DNA of 64,000 nucleotides from Scatosoma sp048465415. GTDB taxonomy: Bacteria; Bacillota; Clostridia; Christensenellales; Borkfalkiaceae. The translations under genes were made by a program, and so were the position numbers. Below are positions 57,810-64,000 of this stretch, one piece after another. Location: positions 9,672-73,671 of the forward strand of contig DBFWLO010000020.1 in the NCBI GenBank assembly GCA_048465415.1, written 5' to 3'. A model generated the notes under the pieces. The model saw only the letters and a list, made by a program, of their open reading frames with translations, ran no database searches and had not been told where the DNA came from. Every line of letters starts with the position of its first letter. Position 1 is the stretch's first letter.

Positions 57810-58856
57810 TTACTTGCCTTTATCGATCCCTTTGCGTTCCGCCGCGTTCTTCCGCCCGCCCGCCGCGCCGGCCTTTTTTTCTTTCGTCTCTTTCTTTTCC
57901 GCCGCCTGCGGATCGATATGCATTTTACGGCGGCGGATACGGAATTTCTTCGTAAACCAGTTATTGATGGCGTCCATATTTTTATAAAGAAAGATAAAAG
58001 CGACTACGATGAGCGCGATGAGTACGATCCAGATCAGGATTCCCCACCAGGTATTGAAGGGAATGAAATTGACGGAATAACAGGTCCCCGCGATACCGAT
58101 CGCTCGGCAAACCACGATCATTACGACGAAATACTGCCAGGTCATCGAGGAAAGCCCGGCCACAAAACAAAGCATATCGTCGGGAAAGAGCGGCAGGATA
58201 AACATGGCCGTAAGGATAAAATTATCTTTTCCCTTTACTTTTTTCAGCCATTTATCGAGATCTTCCTTACCGACCATCCAAGCGACCGCCTTATATCCCA
58301 CTTTCCGGCCGATGATAAAGGCCGTGAGAGAACCGAGAATGATTCCCACGAGACTGCACAGCATCGCTTTAAACGGGCCGAACAGCGCCACCCCCGCCAC
58401 GGTGCTGACAAACCCGGGAATGGGCAGGACGACGACTTGCAGATACTGCAAAACGATATAGAGCAGCGGCATCCAGATCCCCGCCTTCTCCAAATACTTT
58501 TTATAGAGGTCGGGATTCTGAAAGATTTCCAGGAAGCCCGTCTTTTGCAGAATAAACAATAAGACGAGAAAAAACAAAATCAGAATATAGCCGCTGAACA
58601 AAATACGATATAGGGTGCTTTTTCCTTTCACGACGAAAAAGATCGAAACCAGGCAGTACGCGATCGTCACCGCGGCCGCCGCCGCAATCAGCCAATTCAG
58701 ATGCCGGACGATGAAGGGCACCTTAAAGTATTTCAGACATAACACCTCGAAAACAAGGCACGCCGCCGTCAGAGCCAGCGTGATAAGAATACTCGACAAA
58801 ACGCCCTTGCGGGAAGTGTCCTTTTCATCCGTCATTTTGTTTCCTTTATGGTTCAT
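57810..58856 (-). CDS. TVP38/TMEM64 (VTT domain) membrane protein
   Basis: 348 residues, about seven to eight membrane helices. The VTT domain is shown by VVVLPIPGFVSTVAGVALFGPF, LVGIILGSLTAFIIGRKVG and LPLFPDDMLCFVAGLSSM. Such DedA-related proteins may be lipid scramblases or transporters; none is proven here. The C-terminus is very rich in Lys, Ala and Glu. I chose the ATG at 58856 (GGAG five nt upstream); an ATG at 58835 behind AAAGGA is an alternative. The open frame to 58955 adds no homology. Confidence 0.85.
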   Translation of the reverse strand: MNHKGNKMTDEKDTSRKGVLSSILITLALTAACLVFEVLCLKYFKVPFIVRHLNWLIAAAAAVTIAYCLVSIFFVVKGKSTLYRILFSGYILILFFLVLLFILQKTGFLEIFQNPDLYKKYLEKAGIWMPLLYIVLQYLQVVVLPIPGFVSTVAGVALFGPFKAMLCSLVGIILGSLTAFIIGRKVGYKAVAWMVGKEDLDKWLKKVKGKDNFILTAMFILPLFPDDMLCFVAGLSSMTWQYFVVMIVVCRAIGIAGTCYSVNFIPFNTWWGILIWIVLIALIVVAFIFLYKNMDAINNWFTKKFRIRRRKMHIDPQAAEKKETKEKKAGAAGGRKNAAERKGIDKGK

Positions 58857-58965
58857 CGATTCTCCGCTCCGTACGGTGGAACGACCAGCTCCCCCGCAAT
58901 ATACCGTTAATATATTATAGCGTATTTTAACTGAAAATATAATCCTTTCTTCCAATTTACCGCGT

Positions 58966-59424
58966 TTATTCCGAAGCAGGCGGCGAACTCCGCAGTTGGA
59001 CGATCGCCGCCCGCGCCAGTTCGTCGCAGCGGTTATTCAGTTCGTTATCCGCATGCCCCGCCACTTTATGAAACTTCACCTCATGTACGGAAGTCAAACG
59101 GATGAGCTCTTCCCATAAATCGACGTTTAAAACGGGTTTCCCGTCCGCCTTTTTCCAGCCTTTCTTTTTCCAGCCGTAGATCCAGCCGTTTAAAAAAGCG
59201 TTGACCGTATAGGAGGAGTCGCTGTATATATCCACTTTACAGGGATATTTGAGTTTTTTTAAGCCTTCGATGACGGCCTTTACTTCCATGCGGTTGTTGG
59301 TCGTGGAAGGCTCTCCCCCGTTGTATTCTCTACGTATGTCGCCGTAAATGAGGATTCCGGCATAGCCGCCCGGCCCGGGATTTCCCGAACAGGCGCCGTC
59401 GGTATATAGAGTTATCTGCTTCAT
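58966..59424 (-). CDS. rnhA: Ribonuclease HI
   Basis: 152 residues; cuts RNA in RNA-DNA hybrids. The four acidic residues are seen in LYTDGACSGNPGPGGYAG, MEVKAVIEGL, IYSDSSYTVNAF and the late RCDELAR, and the catalytic His lies in KVAGHADNELNN. The basic handle region (GWKKKGWKKADGKPV) is present. An AAAGGAAA Shine-Dalgarno sequence precedes the ATG. Confidence 0.96.
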   Translation of the reverse strand: MKQITLYTDGACSGNPGPGGYAGILIYGDIRREYNGGEPSTTNNRMEVKAVIEGLKKLKYPCKVDIYSDSSYTVNAFLNGWIYGWKKKGWKKADGKPVLNVDLWEELIRLTSVHEVKFHKVAGHADNELNNRCDELARAAIVQLRSSPPASE

Positions 59425-59511
59425 GAAATTTTCCTTTCCGCCGTGTGTCGTCCTCTTGCGGGTAATTTTAATAAAATCCGTAAATTCTCCTGCGATTTCC
59501 GCGAAAAACGA

Positions 59512-59540
59512 TTGACAAAAACCTTTTTTTATTATATAAT
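59512..59540 (+). promoter_or_regulatory. Promoter of tRNA-Trp
   Basis: A perfect TTGACA (59512-59517), 17 bp, and a perfect TATAAT (59535-59540), 14 bp before the mature tRNA. Confidence 0.92.
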
Positions 59541-59554
59541 GACTTCGTTGTTTT

Positions 59555-59629
59555 AGGGGAGTGGCTCAACGGTAGAGTAGCGGTCTCCAAAACCGTAGGT
59601 TGCGTGTTCGAATCGCGTCTCCCCTGCCA
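59555..59629 (+). tRNA. tRNA-Trp (anticodon CCA)
   Basis: The acceptor stem AGGGGAG/CTCCCCT, anticodon stem GCGGT/ACCGT with loop CTCCAAA (anticodon CCA), T arm with GTTCGAATC, discriminator G and an encoded CCA end. Own promoter and terminator. Confidence 0.96.
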
Positions 59630-59634
59630 GAGTG

Positions 59635-59669
59635 TTCCGACTACAAGATATTGTGGTCGGAATTTCTTT
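59635..59669 (+). terminator. Terminator of tRNA-Trp
   Basis: A 12-bp stem with one G-T pair (59635-59646 with 59651-59662), loop GATA, followed by TTTCTTT. Confidence 0.85.
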
Positions 59670-59783
59670 ATCGCAAAATATAAGCCGTCGTTTTGGATCA
59701 CGTTTTCTATATTGTAGCCGAAACGCCTTTCAAAGTCAAATCAAATCGATTCCTTTTCCGCGATTCGATTCTTTCTTGTATTA

Positions 59784-59817
59784 AAAAAAGAGGGAAGTTT
59801 TTGCTTCCCTCTTTTTT
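59784..59817. terminator. Terminator of the alpha-galactosidase gene
   Basis: A perfect 14-bp stem (59784-59797 with 59804-59817) with A and T runs on both sides, 6 bp after the - strand gene ends. Confidence 0.92.
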
Positions 59818-59822
59818 AATCT

Positions 59823-62003
59823 TTATATTACCCGTTTCAAAAAGAACATTCTCGAACCCAGCGAGTTACTGTTCGCCGCCCTGTCGGCGTCTGCGCACAG
59901 ATCCCCGAACTCTGCTCCGAACGACATCAACGCCTCTCCCGAAGCCGTGAAAGATATCTCTTCGCCCGCTTCATTGGCTTGACGACGCCGTTCGACACGG
60001 TAGAGCGCGGACGGATCCAGTCCTTTCAAAAAGAACTTTTCACGCCCGCCTTGATTGCGCCTGCGCTTAACGACAAGCGTCGCCATAGCCTCGCTTCTGT
60101 CTTCCGAAACGATCGTCCACCCGGCGTATTCCCCTTCGAAAACACTGTCCAGACGGTAATACTTTCCCGTCTGCAAGAGCGTGCGGTGACGTTTGTAATA
60201 AGCGATCTGGTTCTTTAAAACATTCAGTTCTTCCGAAGTACAGGCGGTGAGATCGAGTTCCAGTCCGAATATCCCCGCCGCCGCGATGTTGAAACGATTT
60301 TCCAAAGAGACGCTATTGCCCGTCTGGTGGTTGGGACAGGCCGAAATGTGCGCGCCCATCGTCGACTGCGGATACCCGCAGAGCGTCCCTTCCTGAATAA
60401 ACAGCCGCTCGAAAGCGTCGGTATTGTCGCTCGCCCACGTCTGCGGCATGTAATATAACATTCCCAAATCGTAGCGATTGCCGCCCGATGCGCAGGATTC
60501 AAAAAGTATTCTCGGAAATTTTTCCCGCAGCGCAGACAAAACTTCATAAAGTCCGAGCATATAACGATGAAAATATTCCCCTTGATTTTGGAACGCCGCA
60601 CCGTACATATCCGTCATATTGCGGTTACAGTCCCACTTAATATAATCGGGATCGTATTTTTTTACCACGTCGGAAACGGCCTCTATTATATATTTTCTGA
60701 CCGCCGGAAGCGTCAGATCGAGTACCAGCTGATGCCGTCGCTCAATGGGTTCGCGGCCGCTGCGCATGACAAATTCCGGGTGCGTACGGTATAGCTCGCT
60801 CTCGGCATTAAGCATTTCCGGTTCGAGCCAGATGCCGAACCGTAAGCCTTGCGCTTTTACCTCGCGCACGAAGTCGGTCAGACCTCCTTCTATTTTCGGA
60901 TTCTCCGTAAACCAATCCCCGAGACTCTTCTCGTCGCTGTCGCGGCAGCCGAACCAGCCGTCGTCCAGCACGAATAATTCTACCCCTATCTCTTTGGCGG
61001 CAGAGAGCAGCGAAGTCATCTTCGCCCTGTCGAGACGGAAATACATGGCTTCCCAGCTATTGAACAATACCGGTCTTTCCAAATTCGCGAACGCGGGATC
61101 GACGATATGCCGACGCACAAACCTGTGCATGCGCTCGGTTACGTCGCTCTCGACGTCCCCGTAAACGACAACGGCTTCGGGCGAACGAAAACACGCGGAC
61201 GGCAAAAGGGTATAATCGAACAAATAATCGTTCATTCCCGTCAACACGCGCGTAACGGATCCTCTGACTTCAAATATTTCTTTATGATTGCCGCTGTAAA
61301 CGAGATTGAAACCGTACGCGCCGGGCGCTCTGTCGCGGCGCCGCAACAATACGAAAGGATTGTGTACGTTAGAGCTCCAACCGCCTTTACTGTCGATTGC
61401 CGTGATCCCTTCTTTCAAAGTACGGTCGGTGCGGTGTCTTTCCCGCGCCCACGCGCCGTCGAAGGTGGAAAGCGTAAAATCTCCGCAAAAATCCATTTGC
61501 AGACTGAGACAGCGCAGGACAGCGACCGGCCGATCGCCGCGATTGCGCAGTTTTGTATAAACGGCGATCGCATCACAGTCGTCAAAGACGGAAAAACATA
61601 GTTCGAGCTCTATTTTCGCATACCGATCCTCTAATTTTATCACGAGCGTCTGCGATTTATCCCGGGAGACGGGCAGTCCCTCCGCGGGTTCGCCGCCGCG
61701 TAGGATCTCGTAGCCTTCGTATGCGAAACGATTCACGTACGATCCGTCCGCATTTTTTAAAATTACGAGACTTTCGCCTTCGTTCCCCCAGCCGACCGAA
61801 GAATAAGGCAGACGGGCGGTAATACGGTCGTCGCATGAAGCGAACGCTTCGGTTTTTACCCCGCGCCCGAACACCGGATAATCCTCCGCGTCGGCGAGAC
61901 GCGCCCCGTAATGAAGCAATTCCACATACTCCCCGTCCTCGCGCAATAGAAGCGAGGTGGACGGCGTATCGATCTTGAAACAGTTTCCTGACTTTCGTAT
62001 CAT
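59823..62003 (-). CDS. Alpha-galactosidase (GH36)
   Basis: 726 residues, no signal peptide, so probably cytoplasmic; releases galactose from raffinose-type sugars or melibiose. An N-terminal beta-supersandwich (about 1-300) is followed by a TIM barrel with FNSWEAMYF, FVLDDGWFG, the nucleophile in YIKWDCNRNMTD and the acid/base Asp in WASDNTDAFERL. CASGGNRYDLGML is the family Ser/Gly motif. An AAGGAT Shine-Dalgarno sequence lies 8 nt upstream. Its neighbour is a secreted SGNH protein, and no transporter gene lies inside the window. Confidence 0.94.
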   Translation of the reverse strand: MIRKSGNCFKIDTPSTSLLLREDGEYVELLHYGARLADAEDYPVFGRGVKTEAFASCDDRITARLPYSSVGWGNEGESLVILKNADGSYVNRFAYEGYEILRGGEPAEGLPVSRDKSQTLVIKLEDRYAKIELELCFSVFDDCDAIAVYTKLRNRGDRPVAVLRCLSLQMDFCGDFTLSTFDGAWARERHRTDRTLKEGITAIDSKGGWSSNVHNPFVLLRRRDRAPGAYGFNLVYSGNHKEIFEVRGSVTRVLTGMNDYLFDYTLLPSACFRSPEAVVVYGDVESDVTERMHRFVRRHIVDPAFANLERPVLFNSWEAMYFRLDRAKMTSLLSAAKEIGVELFVLDDGWFGCRDSDEKSLGDWFTENPKIEGGLTDFVREVKAQGLRFGIWLEPEMLNAESELYRTHPEFVMRSGREPIERRHQLVLDLTLPAVRKYIIEAVSDVVKKYDPDYIKWDCNRNMTDMYGAAFQNQGEYFHRYMLGLYEVLSALREKFPRILFESCASGGNRYDLGMLYYMPQTWASDNTDAFERLFIQEGTLCGYPQSTMGAHISACPNHQTGNSVSLENRFNIAAAGIFGLELDLTACTSEELNVLKNQIAYYKRHRTLLQTGKYYRLDSVFEGEYAGWTIVSEDRSEAMATLVVKRRRNQGGREKFFLKGLDPSALYRVERRRQANEAGEEISFTASGEALMSFGAEFGDLCADADRAANSNSLGSRMFFLKRVI

Positions 62004-62020
62004 AGCAAGTATCCTTGTGC

Positions 62021-62066
62021 AAAAAAACTGCGATTTTGAGACAGCGGCGATACCGCCGTCCCAAAA
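62021..62066 (-). terminator. Probable terminator of the SGNH lipoprotein gene
   Basis: A mismatched hairpin (about 62034-62066, core GCGG/CCGC plus TTTTG/CAAAA) is followed, after a 6-nt gap on the - strand, by seven T residues (62021-62027). Confidence 0.45.
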
Positions 62067-62127
62067 CCGTAACGACTTTTAAACGAACTGCCGGGGAGAT
62101 AAATACCGATCTTTCCCGCAGAAAGCC

Positions 62128-63291
62128 TTAAATTCCCATAGCCTTTTTAATAGCGGCGGTAAAAAGCGCGTAACCCGCTTCGTTGAAATGCAGGCCGTCC
62201 CAGACGTAATACTGAGATACCGCGGCGCCCGCCTCGTCGCCCAAATCTATATCTACGTACACCAATTTGTCGTCCTTTAAGGAATCGGCATAGATATCGG
62301 CGTTTGTCTGCTTATATTTCGGCCAATAATTTTTAAACTGGTCGTGATTGTTCGGCGTCAGCGCCGTCCAGTAAATGACGGTTTCGGGAAAAGCGGCGTG
62401 ATAATTCGCAAACAGTTCCCGCAAAAGTTCCGTCGTTTGCGCCGAGCTCATGCCGGCGTCGTCCAGATCGTTTACGCCGACGTGGAGAACGATGGATTTG
62501 GGATCGCACCAGCTTCCCACCGAACCGTCCAGCAGCCTTTCCGTCCAATACTGCGTTTTCGTACCGCCCACGCCGTAATTCAACGCCGAATACCCGCCGA
62601 AATCCTTTTGGTAGGTAGTCCAGTAATTCGTATCGATATACGAATCGCCGATGAACAAGATGTCCTTTTCCGGACCTTTTTTGACCGTTACGGGTACGGA
62701 AAGCGTCTTGGTCTGCTTTCCGACGCGGTAGAACACCTCTACGCTGTCGCGGCCGCCGTCGAGAGGCAGCGCGTAAACGTCCGTTTCTTTTGTTACGTCT
62801 TCCCTGCGCGTCTCCTCGCCGTTCCGTTTATAAACCGCCTCCACGTCCATTCCCCGCGGATCGAAACATTCCCCGACCGTATACTCGCTGCGCGTCGGCG
62901 GCTTTTTTAAGATAAGCTCCGCGAACTTTTCCACGCCCGCGACGGAGATCGCTATTTCGGCGGTCTTCGTGACTTGATCGGTATACGACACCGTGACGCT
63001 CGTCTCCCCTTCTTTGAGTATTTTAAAAGGAACGCTGCATCTTGCCGTCACATTGATACGCCTGTATTCCGCTTCGCTTCCTTTTTTGGTATAGATCGCT
63101 TCCACTTTCATGCCGGCCGTCCGAAAATAATCTCCCTCGACGTACTGCGTGACGGACGGCTGTTCCGCGATCTCAATCTTTTGCAGCTGCGTTTCCGTCT
63201 CCTGCACGGCTTCGCCGCACCCCGCAAAAGACATAAGGAACAATACCGCAGTCATCAGCGTAAGCATCAATTTTTTCAGGATTTTTTTCAT
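62128..63291 (-). CDS. Secreted SGNH-hydrolase lipoprotein with Ig-like domains
   Basis: 387 residues. Lipoprotein signal LMLTLMTAVLFLMSFAGC (lipobox Cys25). Two bacterial Ig-like repeats follow (about 35-115 and 118-205), each starting with a PSVTQYVEGD or PTRSEYTVGE element and a GM-VEAIY strand. The SGNH/GDSL esterase domain (about 210-387) has block I FIGDSYID, block II YGVGGTKT, block III HVGVNDL and block V WDGLHFN (Asp/His). It probably removes acyl groups from glycans or lipids at the cell surface. A GGAG Shine-Dalgarno sequence; it lies 11 bp after the next gene's stop, implying one operon. Confidence 0.85.
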   Translation of the reverse strand: MKKILKKLMLTLMTAVLFLMSFAGCGEAVQETETQLQKIEIAEQPSVTQYVEGDYFRTAGMKVEAIYTKKGSEAEYRRINVTARCSVPFKILKEGETSVTVSYTDQVTKTAEIAISVAGVEKFAELILKKPPTRSEYTVGECFDPRGMDVEAVYKRNGEETRREDVTKETDVYALPLDGGRDSVEVFYRVGKQTKTLSVPVTVKKGPEKDILFIGDSYIDTNYWTTYQKDFGGYSALNYGVGGTKTQYWTERLLDGSVGSWCDPKSIVLHVGVNDLDDAGMSSAQTTELLRELFANYHAAFPETVIYWTALTPNNHDQFKNYWPKYKQTNADIYADSLKDDKLVYVDIDLGDEAGAAVSQYYVWDGLHFNEAGYALFTAAIKKAMGI

Positions 63292-63302
63292 CTTTATTCT
63301 CC

Positions 63303-64000
63303 TTATTTTTCCATTTCCGCGATCGCCTTTTGCGCCGCCGCATTCCCGATTGCATAGCTCACGTTTGAAAATTTCAGACCGGTGCCGATTTCGATCAGTC
63401 CGATCGATTTTTCCGCGTCTCCGAACACTTCGTTCAATCCGTCCACGCCCGTATTTGCAATGTTTAAAACGTGGTGCGCGCCTTCGAAGAATAAATGGAT
63501 TTCTCCGTTATAGAACGCCGCCGTAATCGTGATCGGCGCGCCTGTTCCCGCGTAATTCCCGCCCACACGATATTCTTTGAGCGCTCCGTTATCCACGCCA
63601 AGATAAATCATTGTGCCGAACTGCTTCGCCGCCATCACATAAATCCGGTACACCGTATTTCCGATTTTGACGCCCAGTCCGCCCGTTTCCCACGTGCCGT
63701 CCACCGTAAAATTCCCGTCCGTGCGTTCGAGGCTAAACTGTACCGCAAACCCTTCCGACGTGCTCACGCCAGCAAAGTCCCAGAAGGTATTATAAGAATC
63801 GACCGTCACCGAACCGTCCTCATTATAAGTCAACCCTTTCTCGTTTCCGTACTTGATCGCGGTAAATTCCGCGTCGCCGAGCGTCACCGCTTCTCCGTCC
63901 ACCGTTACGGAAAGAGTCACATCGCGATAGCGCGCGCTCGTAAAGGTGAGCGTGTGAATGCCGTTGGGCAGATCGATACGGAACGCACCGTTCGCGGCCG
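63303..64000 (-). CDS. Secreted/repeat protein, 3' part only (cut by window edge)
   Basis: The frame is open to the right edge, so the start is not in the window; about 232 residues are visible. The first visible part (GAFRIDLPNGIHTLTFTSAR then YRDVTLSVTVDGE) looks like a carboxypeptidase-regulatory/PEGA-type beta-sandwich. The rest may be one lectin- or concanavalin-like beta domain (FWDFAGVSTSEGFAVQFSLE, IYVMAAKQFGTMIYLGVDNG). No catalytic motif is seen. Probably a large surface carbohydrate-binding protein cotranscribed with the SGNH gene. A GTG at 63920 is internal, not the start. Confidence 0.6.
   Translation of the reverse strand, partial: AANGAFRIDLPNGIHTLTFTSARYRDVTLSVTVDGEAVTLGDAEFTAIKYGNEKGLTYNEDGSVTVDSYNTFWDFAGVSTSEGFAVQFSLERTDGNFTVDGTWETGGLGVKIGNTVYRIYVMAAKQFGTMIYLGVDNGALKEYRVGGNYAGTGAPITITAAFYNGEIHLFFEGAHHVLNIANTGVDGLNEVFGDAEKSIGLIEIGTGLKFSNVSYAIGNAAAQKAIAEMEK

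Noticed and set aside
1..64000. CRISPR arrays, insertion sequences, rRNA genes and known riboswitch classes
   Set aside because: I looked for regular spaced repeats, transposase motifs and familiar RNA landmarks and saw none; only two tRNAs are supported.

Overview
The window reads as chromosome of a spore-forming member of the Clostridia (Bacillota). Evidence: a complete spoIIIAA-AH operon, spoIVB, a SpoIIM-like gene and ytfJ/ytfI; Gram-positive gene orders (asp23-nusB-folD-ispA-dxs-tlyA-nadK-argR-recN-spoIVB and scpA-scpB-ytfI-ytfJ-dac-rluB); an IspH-S1 fusion typical of clostridia; and a biotin-dependent membrane decarboxylase cluster typical of anaerobes. A gut lineage such as Christensenellales is a guess that I cannot test from this sequence alone.

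Layout. 1-4.4 kb: 3' end of a catalase, an amidohydrolase, a membrane-anchored GDPD phosphodiesterase, a decayed dehydrogenase tail and tRNA-Leu(CAA). 4.5-7.8 kb: polA-coaE. 7.8-8.5 kb: a long AT-rich gap ending in the glgB promoter and leader. 8.5-19 kb: a glycogen block on the + strand (glgB, glgC, glgD, glgA, glgP and a GH13 enzyme), with separate promoters before glgB, glgA and glgP. 19-22.5 kb: a Xer-type recombinase, hflX, a Cys-rich mini-protein and lexA. 22.5-32 kb (- strand): a condensin/sporulation block (scpAB, ytfIJ, dac, rluB), an M50 protease, lysA, a second D-Ala-D-Ala carboxypeptidase, a SpoIIM-like gene and spoIVB. 32-40.5 kb: a housekeeping operon running from asp23 to recN. 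40.6-45.3 kb: spoIIIA. 45.4-51.4 kb: htpG, ispH-S1, plsC and an AroH-CMK fusion. 51.4-57.6 kb: a flavoprotein and the decarboxylase/transcarboxylase cluster. 57.8-64 kb: a TVP38-like membrane protein, rnhA, tRNA-Trp, a GH36 alpha-galactosidase and secreted Ig-like/SGNH proteins that continue past the right edge.

How the parts relate. GlgC/GlgD make ADP-glucose, GlgA and GlgB build glycogen, and GlgP and the GH13 enzyme degrade it. The spo genes supply the SpoIIIA channel, the engulfment factor SpoIIM and the SpoIVB signalling protease. The decarboxylase cluster holds two different carboxyltransferases, one biotin carrier and a Na+-pump membrane core, so it could couple two carboxylated substrates to one ion pump.

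The most unusual signals concern gene starts. Two genes (xer and the M50 protease) have near-consensus promoters placed so that transcription should begin on the A of the ATG. Two sporulation genes (ytfI, spoIIM-like) have their start codon inside a perfect terminator-like hairpin. spoIIIAA has a sigma-E-like -10 overlapping its annotated ATG. The conserved N-terminus of spoIIIAD extends upstream of any normal start codon, to an ACG behind a Shine-Dalgarno-like sequence. A recurring promoter type (TTGCTT, 17 bp, TATAAT or TACAAT) is seen at five genes. The AroH chorismate mutase-cytidylate kinase fusion is the most unusual protein architecture.
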